A stretch of 64,000 nucleotides of DNA from Xanthostigma xanthostigma (taxonomy: Eukaryota > Arthropoda > Insecta > Raphidioptera > Raphidiidae), in assembly GCA_963575645.1 (NCBI GenBank), contig OY754469.1:13596001-13660000 (forward strand), written 5' to 3'. A model generated the notes under the pieces. It searched no databases, had not been told where the DNA came from, and was given only the letters and a program-made list of their open reading frames with translations. Both the position numbers and the translations under genes were made by a program. This document shows, piece after piece, positions 22,774-34,100 of this stretch (the stretch's first letter is position 1; each line of letters opens with the position of its first letter).

Positions 22774-25700
22774 TAAAGACAGTCAATAAACATAGGTATT
22801 TTATTGTACTCAATAAAAATTTTAATGTGGTCTGCATTTCGTTTTTTCTTTGTTCCAGTAGGTATAATATAAATTGTTGAAGGAAAGTTAGGTTGATTTA
22901 AAAAAGAAGATATACCGATTTTTCGCTTATGGCCAACGCTTATCAGGTTCTGATGATGAAGAAAATAAATTTTTGAAACATTGCTCACAAAAAAATCTCG
23001 GTAAAGCTATTTTTCACATTTTTCCTCAAACAATAGATCAATAAATTTAAATATACTTTAATCACATAACAAAACTATTATTAGTAGGTACTAGCTAAAA
23101 AAACGTATTTGATTTTCAAAAAACGAGGTTATTTGCAACAGATTGAAATCAAGAACAAATAATATTTTAATGTATAAGAAAACAACAAGAAAAAAAAATA
23201 AGAAAACTTTAAAATGGTCCAACATTAGTCATCAATTTAGTGTAAAAGAAAGCGTGAAGTAATTTTTTACGTGTTTCCTGCCGTCAACACCTAATTCTCA
23301 ACGCGGCATTTGGAACGGGGGATCGTAGTTGGCTTTTCGAAGACAGACAGACAGACGGCTCAACACACACACATACAGTAAGAACGGCATGAGAACGACG
23401 ACGACGGCGGTTATTGTTGTATATGTGAGTCCTTATTTTCACTTCACAGACAGAAGTACATTCATTCTGACAAACTGAATGACTCTTATGTTGCGCCTTT
23501 GTTTGGGGATTTGAAAATAGATCGCTTTGTAAAATGCTTTTGAATTGTCTCGGCTGAAAAGTAAGCTGAAACTGAAAAGTGTACCATAAAAATTACCAAC
23601 ACGTCGCTTATTCTAACAAACAGCGTGTTAAATGCAAAGCTCACAATAAACCGTAGGTATCGGTATTTTAAAATTTAAAATCGTAAAATGCTTTTTCAGC
23701 TTTTTGTAAAGCATTTTATTTGCTTGTATTTAGATAATAGGAATAAAAATCTCTATTAAATAAAAAAAGAATCATTAACTGTCGAATTAGATATCCTCCT
23801 TTTTTTGAACATTTTTACCTACAGATGCAAATAGAGGGGTGTCATAAGATTGAAGGCTTTGTCTGTCAATCTATCTGTTTGTGATAACTTAGAAACAAAA
23901 CGGATGTTTAGATTTCAGTATTTCTTGTTTTGTTTGGTTAGCAACAGTAGGTATACTCTATGCTACTTTAGCCGCAGATATTTAAGAAGAAGTCATAACA
24001 AAGTTTTGCGACCTTGAAGAAGTTATTTCCCTTTTTTATCGAAAAGTTGATGATAATTAAAAATGTTCCCAATCAGTTAGTTGTTCTATTTTTTCCATAA
24101 TTAAAATTGTATAATACACGTCGTTGCTTCCTCTTATGAAACTGTGTTTTTTTTTAAATTTCGACCAAAAACGTGACAAATATAGATTGATTGAATAATA
24201 TTAAGAAAATTAATGCGTGTTTTTTTGTTATCGTAGGTGTAAGCGACTATCATCCAGTAATTATTAAAGTGTCGGTTGAACTTACAAAACCCGATCTTTA
24301 TTTAAAATATGATAGTCGTCGAGGCTACATAGGATACGCAAGCCTTCACAAACTTGTTTACTTGTTAACAGATATGTAGCGTATCTGCTACTTCGTTTTT
24401 CTGTTTTTTGTGGACACGAATTTTTCAGTATAAGAACGACTCTAATGTCTAATGACAAGTTAAATAAATTCTGAAAGTATTCTAAGGTGCTGTATTGTTG
24501 CATTCAAAAAACTACTAGTAACATTTTCCAACAAAATATCCTTTCTTTTCAAAAACAAACAACCAAATGCAATGGGAGTTGTAGATAAAAACGATAAAAT
24601 ATTTGAAAAACGACATCCTTTTATTTTATAGTCTAATGTCACAGATTTCTATATTATAAATTCAAATCTTTGATTAACGTCTGATTAGAACTCTTCAAAA
24701 AATAAAATTTGCTTTATTTTCAAAGCTTAGAATAACGACATATCGGAAATTCTTTACAACTTCAAATCTTTATATCTTAAAGAAAAATATCGTGTTGCTG
24801 AATTTTTAAACAATCGAATATTTTACTCTAAATTAAGACAGAGAATGTTCAGCTACAATTAGCGTGAACACATGCATGCAAAGTTCGATACACAATCTAA
24901 CAAAACATAAAATAAACATGCATAATGGCAAGTCACAGCTGATACAAAACATCAGGTGGCGTTGTTAGGCGTAAAATATTGTAAAATAAAACTTTCTCGA
25001 ACTAAACTTTGGATTTCGCGTTGCTTTTACTTTTCATAAAGTCGCAAACAGTTCATTTCAAGTGTTCTTCCTACATTCTTAACAATTTTCTTCAAAAAAA
25101 TATTACATTTCTTTTTACGAAACTGATACACATAAACAAAAATATATGGAGGACATTTTACCTCTTTGTGATAGCATTATGTAAATGATGTTGTAGCCGT
25201 TTTTTTTTAAAGAAGAATTTCATAAATTCTCCACCCGCACATAAAAAAATATTTAATTTCTTTGTTTTTCGTAATACAGATACTGTGAGACCAGCCAAAG
25301 TACGTCTTCGTAGAAAGGGAGTGAAGTCGCATTTAACAGCTCTAAGTTCTGCACACCCATAGGCGGAGAAAGCGTTTTCGCATAGTGGGCACAAAAGAAA
25401 ACTCATCTCATCAACTATAAGTTCGGTCAATTGCTCATACGCCACTGGTACTGGTATTTTGGCTGCATCAATGAATCAACAGCCCACATTGACACACCTG
25501 GATATTGTATAAGAAACGCCCCAGGTTACCATTCAAATATGACTGGGTAATATGCCACAATGCAAATCAAGCGTTTTTATACAAGTTATTCAATAAATCA
25601 GACGTTAATCAAAGATTTGGATTTATACTGCAAGTTAGTTACAAATCGCTTGTTTGTTTACCTGTCGCTTTTCCTAAATAAAGGATCCTATGCGCACTAT

Positions 25701-26446
25701 TTTGGTAGACGTAGGTACTTTCTTTGGTCAGGCAATATATTTATTCTTATTTATGCGCGAGGGGGTTATCGATTACATGTCTACAGATGTTTTCCATCAT
25801 TTGAGAATATGTTAATGTCCGTAATCTACGTAGTTCAGTTGTATTATGCGTAACGGAGCTAGTTTAAAATAATTAGATAGGTACCGTAGTATAAAAAATA
25901 TTAAAATATGTTCAATAGCTTTAGAATTAACTGGAACAAACAAAGCGATAGACAACTTTATTTTTATTGATTTAATATCAAACCGTCCTGATTACAAAAC
26001 TAAAATTTTAAGCCCGCAAAATAATGAAATTTTTTTTTTTATTTTGGGCGTCAGAAACTATACGACACGTTTCGGGAATAATTTATTATACAACGTAAAG
26101 ACTCCAAGTTTTATTATTCGCACTTTTTTTCATTACTAAAGTGATTTTTTAAGTAATCACCAAAAACTCTAAACTCTAAACCTCTCAAACGAAATTATAT
26201 TAGTACACATAATAGACTAATGGTCTGTTTAAGAAACGTGCTACTTCTAAATCGAATCGTTTTAAAATGTATATATGCGTGAAAAAATGTCATTAAAAAT
26301 GTATGTGAATAAAATTAAATATCTTTGAAAAGAACTGTCTGTTAGGGAGCTGACGCGCAAAAAAAACATGTAGTCCCAAAGTTCTGCCACTTAGTACATA
26401 AGCTATTTAAGTAATTTAGAGCATTTTTTCTTATCTACCTAAGTAG
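22774..26446. other. Spacer with repeat fragments, no gene
   Basis: It holds a hammerhead-like segment at 22950-22979 and fragments of the CAAATCTTTGAT family at 24657-24705 and 25597-25621. (ACAG)n and (ACG)n patches lie near 23343-23410. Frames at 25158-25445 (minus, with CPLC and a later C) and 25560-25853 (plus) have no recognisable domain, and I do not call them genes. Confidence 0.45.
22950..22979 (+). other. Hammerhead-ribozyme-like core, copy A
   Basis: CTGATGA at 22950-22956 is followed by an 18-base segment with AAAAT and ATTTT able to pair, then GAAAC at 22975-22979. These match the CUGANGA and GAAA boxes of a hammerhead. A related sequence lies at 54104-54134. Flanking helices were not demonstrated. 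Confidence 0.35.
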
Positions 26447-26529
26447 GTATACTAATATCCCGACTGGAAATTAGTTCAGGGAACCCGGATCATGATCAGA
26501 TCCGGATCAGATTTTCCGGATCAGATTTT

Positions 26530-26830
26530 CTGGATCAGTTCCGGATCAGAGTACAGTACTCCATCCTTTGATCTGGTCATCTGATCAGTTCCTGATCAGA
26601 GTACAGTACTCCATCCTTTGATCTGGTCATCTGATCAGTTCCTGATCAGAGTACAGTACTCCATCCTTTGATCTGGTCATCTGATCAGTTCCTGATCAGA
26701 GTATAGTACCCCACCCCTTGATTTGGTGATTTGATCAGAAACTGATCAGTGTTCAGTACTCTTTCCCTTGATCCGGCTATCTGATCAGTTTCTGATCAGA
26801 GTACAGTATTCTATTCGTTAATCCGAAACT
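26530..26830 (+). repeat. 50-bp tandem array (GATCAG-rich)
   Basis: Units starting CTGATCAGTT occur at 26581, 26631 and 26681 with identical spacing, followed by two diverged units to about 26815. Each unit contains CTGATCAG-TT-CCTGATCAG, so the unit itself has inverted symmetry. It lies just inside the left TIR. Unrelated unit-to-unit spacers are absent, so it is not CRISPR-like. Confidence 0.85.
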
Positions 26831-26937
26831 GGAACTATAGTTATATAATAATAATATATATAATAATATTTAGATAAGAGATTCAATAGCATTTCTCAAA
26901 AATTAGGCACTTTGCAGGCTGATGTTGATGCATTAAA

Positions 26938-27505
26938 ATGTGGCCTTTATCGTTTGGTACATTCCAAAACTATACTGGGCCTAGTGTCAGAGAAGAACGA
27001 AGACGTTTTCTTCAATTGCCTTTCAAAACAACAGCAGATTTTGAGAAGTTGGAGGATTCCTTAAAAGAGGAAAAATTAAATCAAAAGGATGAATTAAAAA
27101 ATGAAATTGTAAGTCAATTACCAACTAGTTTTTATCTTATTATTTTACTATTATTTTGTAAAAATACAATCTTATTGTAGGAAAACATTGTATGGAATAT
27201 CACAATGGCAAACAGAACTTTGATGCAGAATTTGACAGACGTAATGGCAAAATTCTTTACAGCTGATGTGATCAACCAATTTACAGCCCAAAAACAAACT
27301 GGAAATAAAACTGTTTTCAAAAGTACTGAGTTTGGTTCATGTTTATTTGGTAAATATTAATTATATTTTTCTAAAATATTTATTTTCAGTTTTATAATTG
27401 TTGAATGTTCCAGATATCATGCGTAACGATTTAGAAGACCATGGAATCAGGTTCAAAGATAAAGAATTTTATGATACTGTTGGCAAAATCATAAACAATG
27501 CATAA
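26938..27505 (+). CDS. DUF4806-like protein, three exons (TE-borne)
   Basis: Splicing 26938-27108, 27181-27349 and 27414-27505 gives 143 codons in one frame. Introns are GTAAGT..TTGTAG and GTAAAT..TTCCAG, in phases 0 and 1. The protein has LPFKTTADFEKLEDSLKEE (about residues 27-45), then LTDVMAKFFTADVINQF in the middle and FKDKEFYDTVGKIINNA at the C-terminus. This pattern fits the DUF4806 domain of insect transposon-associated proteins as I remember it. Upstream, an open frame from about 26874 (acceptor-like TTTAG) encodes a coiled-coil-like QADVDALKCGLYRLVHSK in a frame one base off. A one-base slip near 26960, in TTCCAAAAC, probably separates the two. The ATG at 26938 may therefore not be the original start. 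Function unknown; a regulatory or accessory role in the element is inference. Confidence 0.6.
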
Positions 27506-27639
27506 TATAAAAATAATCAATAATAATTAAATTCACTGTTTGAAAATATATCCACTTTAAGTGTACTAGTATAAGCTTATAACTATAAATAAAATTAAGG
27601 GAAAATGGTAATATTTCGTTAATTATTTAAGGTCCAATA

Positions 27640-27890
27640 ATTATCCAAAAATTAATCCTGATCCTTGAAACGGATCTGGTATGGATCTTTCAGCCGGATT
27701 GGGCATGGATTTTTGAAACGGATCCGGTATGGATCGTTTAGTTGGGTCCGGCATGGATCTTTGAAACGGATCCGGTATGGATCTTCTAGTTGGATCCGGC
27801 ATGGATCTTTGAAACAGATCCAGTATCGATCTTTTAGTCGGATCCGGCATGGATCTTTAAGACGGATCCGACACGGATCTTTTTAATGGA
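27640..27890 (+). repeat. 48-bp tandem array (GGATCC-rich)
   Basis: Units begin GAAACGGATCCGGTATGGAT at 27667, 27715, 27763 and 27811 (variants), an exact 48-bp spacing, with more diverged units after. Because 48 is divisible by three, open frames run on both strands; these are repeat artefacts. The array mirrors the left array across the gene and shares GGATC words with it. Confidence 0.85.
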
Positions 27891-28022
27891 TCCTGTGCGG
27901 ATCATATATGGCGTGACGATTTTTCATCATATCCGGATCAGAAAGCCTGATTTGTCCCTGATCAGTCTTCAGGCAATTCTGATCCGGATCGGATCCCATA
28001 CTGAACCTAATTTCCAGTCGGG

Positions 28023-28363
28023 ATATAAAGCTGAAGAGTTTGTTTGTTTGGTTGGTTGAACGCACTAATCTCAGGAACTACTGGTTCGAAATGAATTTTT
28101 TTTTGTTGGATAGCGCATTTATCGAGGAAGGCTATAGACTAAATAAAATATCACGATACGACTAATAGGAGCGGAGCATCAATGAAAAATGTTGCAAAAT
28201 GTAACTCAAAATTTGTCCGTCCGACAAAAACTTTTGAACGGTAACTCCGATCACCATGTTTGCACACAACATTCATCTTGATAAACTAAGATGAATGTGT
28301 GTACTCATATCCCTCCCCTCTATTCGTTCTTTTGCGCCCGGGTGAAACCGGGCGTGACCGCTA
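28023..28363 (+). mobile_element. Helitron, 3-prime part after the DUF4806-element insertion
   Basis: From ATATAAAGCTGAAGAGTTTG it follows the sibling Helitrons. It ends with hairpin GCCCGG-GTGAAA-CCGGGC, GTGACCG and CTAG, followed by T. Its 5-prime tip (GTATACTAATAT) is on the other side of the insertion, near 26447-26458. No Rep/helicase is present. Confidence 0.75.
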
Positions 28364-29385
28364 GTCTACCATATAAAAATTCATTAGCTTAGTAACTACT
28401 TAGCATCCTTGTTGCTTGTACGCTGCTTGCAACAAACATCTTGTTCGATAGATAGTCAATTTTATAACTTTAGCGTTTTCAATTATTGATATTTTTAAAA
28501 ACAAAAAAATACGGGTAAATTATTTTCTGTCCATTAATCTATTTCAATAATCAGTGAAAAATGAACTATAATGCGCCATGTTGTATTTACACTTTTATTC
28601 AATACCCGTTTTTTTTTTTTTTTGAATACTGGTGGTAATGTTGCAGTGTACCAGTAACTGTTTTTGTGAACTTGTCTTGTAGAACAAAACATTTTTTTCA
28701 ATTAGATTTTAATTTAGATTTCAAGAGATTGGTCCGAAAATATTACGCAACATTTCATTTGTTTCAGAATGTTTTATAACAAGACGTGTGGTGAACGGGG
28801 AATCACACAATAAAGGTAAAGGAGGCACACATATTCACGATACACAATAAAGGAGTTCGAAGAGTGAGGCGGGAAGTTGAGAAATCTATGGTAGAAGCCG
28901 GTTTAGAAAGCATCGCTTATCGCTGGGAGTGGATTAACGTTCGCGGTGTCGAAGGCCTCTAGTAGCTGCTGTACTGCGAATGAATATAAAAAGGCCTCTA
29001 ACAGGCTCTAACCTAGGTGAGATCTATTGTTAAAGAAAACACGAATGGGGAAATACGCGATGGACAAAAAGTCACCTATTCGCCATGGAAACTGATTCTA
29101 CTGCTCACTGGTGGCAGAAAATAAAAGCTGTATAATATGCTTTAGGTAATCAGTTTTAAAGTAAACGTCACATAATTTATTTAAGTATAATTATGGATAA
29201 TAAATTCGAAATAAATAATAGGTACTGGGTAATTCTAAAAAACATCTAGTAGAAGGAGAACATATGTTTAAAGCGAATCACATTTATAGTCAGAGAGCAA
29301 GTATATTTTTGGAACTTTGATTTTTCTTGATTGGTTAGTTCTTTTCTTTTCTGTATATACCTATACCGACATCAATTTATTTCTT
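28364..29385. other. No gene recognised
   Basis: A GC-richer patch at 28780-29130 contains TATTCGCCATGGAAACTG and GCTCACTGGTGGCAGAAAAT. A related string is near 59153-59195, so it is probably a repeat fragment. No coding frame is recognised. Confidence 0.4.
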
Positions 29386-30498
29386 CTTTTTTGACGTGAT
29401 AACGTCTTATAAATTGATGAATCACGTCAATATAAAAAGATAAAACACCGGCTGCATGCACGAAAAAGTGTAACGTTCCTAACGTTCCGCCTGACCCTGT
29501 GCGTGCAAGCGAGAGCGCAGTATGCTTCGGCCCAAGTTTGACAGCTACTAAAATTTAGGTTATGTATTACGGAATACGTTATCACGTAAAACTATCGTCC
29601 GTATAAACCGACTTTACAGACAACCAATTTTTTTTTAACTGTCATTATGAAATCCTTTTTAACCTAACTAAATCCTTAATTTCTATCCTTTTTTTAAACT
29701 TATTTGTAACAATGATATAAATGCATTAGAAACCATACATGCATAGATCTCAGACAATTGAATAAATTCTTTTATTTTAAAGTTTAAAAGTCATAAATAA
29801 AAGCCAATAAAATCTATATTAAAAAAAAATTGGTTGTCTGTAAAGTCGGTTTACGGACGATAGTTTTACGTGATAACGTATTCCGTAATACATAACCTAA
29901 ACCTCCCAAAATTTGGTTTCAATCCGCTTATCCTTGGTGTCGGAATGATAAGAAATGTCAAAAGTGACGTTTGCAACTTACAAAGTATTATGTTCTAATA
30001 ATAATTAGTTATTCCAATACTTAACTTAGAAGGCGTTGCATTTCACAATATACTAATGTCAAAAAATTGAATTAAACATTAGAAATGCAGCCGTTTTCAT
30101 GTTAAGACAAGACATACGTTTGTTTCTAATTTCCATGTACGGCAAACAAAGACAACCGACCGCGTCGCGCCATGCATTAGACAACATTGCATTTATACAG
30201 CTATTTTTCTATATAAATTTGTATAAAATATTTTTCTATATAAATTTGTATAAAAAAACTGTTTAGGCAAATTCTGTTATACGAAATCTATGTAAAATGT
30301 TCTCCTCTTTCGTTTAAGACTGGTTTCAAACCGATCTGATTTAAATTGAGCGAGAAATTAGCAAAAAGCACGCACAGGGTCAGGCGGAACGTTACGCGTT
30401 ATGCGTTATGCGTTACGCGTTACGAACGTTACGTTACACTTTTTCGTACATGCAGCCGGTGTTTTATCAATTTATAAGACGTTATCACGTCAAAAAAA
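29386..30498. mobile_element. Inverted dimer of the GACGTGATAACGTC repeat family
   Basis: The outer ends are inverted copies: TTGACGTGATAACGTCTTAT, then CACCGGCTGCATGCACGAAA, with complements at 30430-30491. An inner inverted pair (about 29560-29635 and 29829-29905) contains TTGGTTGTCTGTAAAGTCGG and TACGTGATAACGTATTCCG. The single copy at 49948-50208 has the outer and inner parts in one 260-bp unit. This locus is therefore best read as two units head to head with AT-rich DNA between. Part of the right arm has GCGTTATGCGTTACGCGTTA repeats at 30395-30436. Confidence 0.65.
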
Positions 30499-30781
30499 GT
30501 TTAAAGGTCACTAAGAGAAAGTGTCCATGGACGCATAACCTAAAAAACAATAGATTTTTAGCTACAGTTATGTTTAGCGAGATTTTAGATATAGAGATAT
30601 CCATTGATTTCACATGTTACGTGTTCAACGTTTGTGCGTTTTTTTAGAAATAGAAAAATAGTCGAAAACTAGGTAATGTTGGAAGGTGTCACCCTGTATA
30701 AAATATAATGTCATATTCGGATTCAGCGCACTCGAAAACATAGCGCTTAGGATTTTTTAAGACTGTGAATTCAATGGATAC
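30499..30781 (+). repeat. GGACCCCGC-family MITE, left part, split by BEL
   Basis: The sequence from TTTAAAGGTCACTAAGAGAA to AATTCAATGGATAC follows the copies at 40925 and 44276. It continues after the BEL element at 38296-38455. Its own left end with GGACCCCGCAC is missing, probably lost at the junction with the 29386-30498 element. Confidence 0.75.
30777..30781. other. BEL target-site duplication, left copy (GATAC)
   Basis: GATAC here and at 38296-38300 flank the BEL element exactly at its TG..CA LTR ends. Five bases is the usual BEL/Pao duplication. Confidence 0.92.
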
Positions 30782-31063
30782 TGTTTAGGATTAACAATTG
30801 AAATTTTTATGTATAATGGATTCGTGAAAGGAATGTTTGGATAATTAGTTTTTAATTGAAGCGAACACTTTTAACTTTTTTGAGATTGTATTTTGATCGA
30901 TAACTGAATTGGAATTGAATTAATGAATTGATTTTTAACACAAAAATGTATAAAAATGGTTATATAATAAATTAAAGACAATTTCATAATAAACAAAAAT
31001 TAAATGTATAGGGTGAAACAAAAAAAATGAATATTAACTAAAATACGTGGTGTTTCCTGAACA
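30782..31063 (-). repeat. BEL element 3-prime LTR (282 bp)
   Basis: On the minus strand it begins TGTTCAGGAAACACC and ends CCTAAACA, giving TG..CA ends. By eye it is identical to the other LTR once the insertion there is removed. Identity of LTRs indicates a very recent insertion. Confidence 0.92.
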
Positions 31064-31076
31064 TTCCGCCCGCCTC
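31064..31076 (-). other. Polypurine tract candidate of the BEL element
   Basis: On the minus strand GAGGCGGGCGGAA directly precedes the 3-prime LTR. This is where the plus-strand primer of an LTR element lies. Confidence 0.65.
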
Positions 31077-31197
31077 GTTAGAGTTTCGCTCGAACGATAA
31101 TTTTGCTAAAACAAAGAAAAAAAAAGAACCAATTTAATTTCAACAAAAAATAATTCGTAAATAATGATTAACCGCCCGCCAAGACGAAACAAGCGGA

Positions 31198-34100
31198 TTA
31201 TTTTGAATTGTTGTCACTTGGCTCACTGATGAGAAGTCTGCAGAGCTTCACGATAGGTCGTTTCATTGTTGATGTAGCTGTTTTTACAGTTACAACTCGA
31301 ACTCGATCGTCGCTTCCTGGGTGAATTTCTGTAACGCGACCAAGCAACCATTTTGAAGGAGGCTGAAGTTCATTTTTAATTAATACAAGTTCGTTTACAG
31401 TTATGTTCGATTCAGGATGTTTCCATTTTTGTCGACCTTGGAGAGTGTGTAAATACTCACTAGACCAACGGTTCCATATGTGTTGGTGAAGTTTACAGAC
31501 TAACTGCCATCGAGACAGACGATTTTCTTCAATATTTAGCAGTGACGGCTCCGGTACAACAGCAATAGGTGTTCCTATTAAAAAATGTCCCGGAGTGAGA
31601 GCAGTAAAATCGTTTGGGTCGTCATGTAGCGGACCTAAAGGTCTTGAGTTTAGACTTGCTTCTGTTAGAGCTAAAAACGTAGCTAATTCTTCAAATGTAA
31701 GTGTGTGACTTCCAATGACACGTTTAAGGTGATGTTTGAAGGCCTTTACTCCTGCTTCCCAGAGTCCTCCAAAGTGGGGGGCAGCGGGAGGAAGAAAATG
31801 CCAGGTAGTGCCATCAGACGCGAGTTGAGAGACAAGATTCTTATCTTGAGATACAGCTCGAAACGCTTGTCGAAGTTCAACATCAGCTCCAACGAAGTTC
31901 GTTCCATTGTCACTATATAGGTCTGATGGAATACCTCGACGAGCTGTGAAGCGCTGAAAGGCTGCTATGAATCCTGCTGACGTATAGTCACTGACGAGTT
32001 CAAGATGAACAGCACGCACGGCAAGACATACAAAAACCGCGACGTATGCCTTTTGTGACTTATGTCCTCTTCCCTTTGATGTGCGTACAAACAACGGTCC
32101 TGCATAGTCCACGCCGGTATGAAGGAATGGTCGCGACGGAGATATTCGAGATGCGCAAAGATCTCCCATGATTTGTGAACTGCCCTTAGCGCGCTCACGA
32201 ATGCAGCGAACACAGTGATGGATGTGCGATTTGACAAGTTGTCTGCAGCCAAGAATCCAGTAATTCTGTCGAATAATCCTGATTGTGAGCTGCGGACCTC
32301 CGTGAAGAGTACTAGCATGAGCGTGGTCAACAATGAGATTACTGACTGGATGTCGTGGAAGTACACATGGATGTTTCTCATTGTATGCTAGAAGTGAATG
32401 ACGTAACCGCCCGCCAACACGAATTAATCCAGAATCGTCTATAAATGGATTTAGTTTCGCTAAAACACTTCCTACTGGAATTGGTTTCTTGAGTTGCAAA
32501 GCTTGAATTTCCTTTTCAAAGGCTTTTTGTTGCACGTATTTGATCCAAAAATTACGCGCATTTCGGATTTCGTTTCCAGACAATCCAGATAATGAGCGCT
32601 GTTTTGCTTTGACACGTGCATTGTATATGAAACGTAAACAATAAGCTGTTACTCTTAAAAATCGAGACCATGAAGAAAATTTAAGCGGTAAGTCCCATTC
32701 TTCTTCATTTTCTTGCACTAACTGAGCGTGGTGAATTCGTGTCTCGATGTCAGTGTGAAGTGGAAGATCACTCGGGGATGGCGGCCAAAATGACGAAGTC
32801 TGGCTAAGCCACGAAGGCCCACTCCACCACAGTGAATGATCAATCAACTTATCTGCCGTCATTCCACGTGATGCACAGTCAGCAGAGTTGTCGGACGTCG
32901 GAACATGACGCCACGTTGCGTCAGGTAAACGTGTTTGTATGTCTGCGACACGATTTGCTACAAAGGTTTGCCAGCGCGATGAGTGAGTCTTGATCCAAGC
33001 AAGTGTGACCGTAGAATCGGTCCATGCAAACGTCGGAATTGTCGCAAAATTCATCGCATTTACTACGTATTCTATTAGACGGGTGAGAAGCTGAGCTGCG
33101 CAGAGTTCAAGACGTGGCAAACTTATGGTTTTTACAGGCGCAACCTTAGACTTGGCGATTAACAAACGAACCTGAATATTGTCGTCGCGTATCACACGCA
33201 AATATACAGCTGCTGCATAGGCACGAGTGGATGCGTCTGCAAATCCGTGGAGTTCACATGGTAGGCCGTCCAGTTGACCGGTATATCGAGGTACAGTAAT
33301 TTCTTGTATTTGTGGTAATGCATTGCAGTAGTCATGCCACCTTTGTTGTATTTCACTAGGAATCGGTTCGTCCCAGTCGATCTTGAGCAGCCATAATTCT
33401 TGCATGATAATTTTTGCTATGATGACGACTGGTGTTAACCATCCCAATGGATCGAACAGTTTTGCTGTAACGGAGAGTATAGAACGCTTGGTCAGAGTAG
33501 CTTCACAATTTGAGATTGAGACATAAAATTTAAATAAATCTTTGTGCGGGTCCCATGCTAAACCTAAAACGTGTATACTCTCATCTTCTTGAATAGAATG
33601 AACATCATTCATGGCACAGTGACTTTTTGGTATGTCTTCAAGAACTTTCGAATTATTACTCGCCCATTTTCGTAACGTAAAACCACCTGATTTCAATAAA
33701 CTGTTGAGATCTTGACATATGCGTTTAGCTTCAGGAATGCTGGATGCGCCAGAGAGTAAATCGTCAACATATAAGTCATTTTCGAGTACGTCTGATGCGA
33801 CAGGATATTGCTTTCGTTCATCTGAGGCAAGTTGCTTTAGTACACGCAGAGCTAGATACGGTGCCGAGGAAGTGCCGTAAGTTACGGTTTGTAATTTAAA
33901 TGCTTTTAATTCGTGATCTTGTGATGAGCGCCATAATATTCTTTGATAATTGGTATCGTTGACATTCATTCTAATTTGGCGGTACATTTTTTCAATATCA
34001 GCGACGATTGCAATGGGATGCTTTCGCCAACGAAGAATGACATTTACAAGATCCGGTAAAAGTCTTGGACCAGGCAACAGGTGATCATTCAATGACGTAC

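Larger units (their letters stand above)
26459..28022 (+). mobile_element. TIR element carrying a DUF4806-like gene and two subterminal tandem arrays
   Basis: The left end CCCGACTGGAAATTAGTTCA and the right end (complement CCCGACTGGAAATTAGGTTC) are inverted repeats of about 22 bp with one indel. GGATCAG-rich DNA lies next inside both. A 50-bp tandem array follows at 26530-26830 and a 48-bp array lies at 27640-27890. A spliced coding region at 26938-27505 sits between them. The flanks rejoin as the 5-prime end of a Helitron (TATACTAATAT / ATAAAGCTGAAG), so this element inserted into a Helitron. The duplication is AT to ATAT; AT-rich sequence makes its length ambiguous. The superfamily is not assignable from what I can see. 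No DDE transposase is encoded. Confidence 0.7.

Noticed and set aside
25158..25445. 95-codon zinc-finger-like gene
   Set aside because: CPLC is followed by only one further suitable cysteine and no histidine pair. There is no splice context.
26530..26830. CRISPR-like array
   Set aside because: The 50-bp units repeat as a whole with no unique spacers and lie inside a eukaryotic TIR element. They are a simple tandem array.
27641..27886. Proline/serine-rich and arginine/glycine-rich repeat proteins on both strands
   Set aside because: Both frames arise because the tandem period of 48 is divisible by three. There is no start context or splice support.
28900..29130. Ty3/gypsy LTR
   Set aside because: A related string exists near 59153, but I found no TG..CA ends, duplication or internal domain.
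31705..32381. Frames opposite or overlapping the BEL polyprotein
   Set aside because: These, and those at 35358-35705 and 35961-36206, are shadows of the gag-pol frame with no domain of their own.
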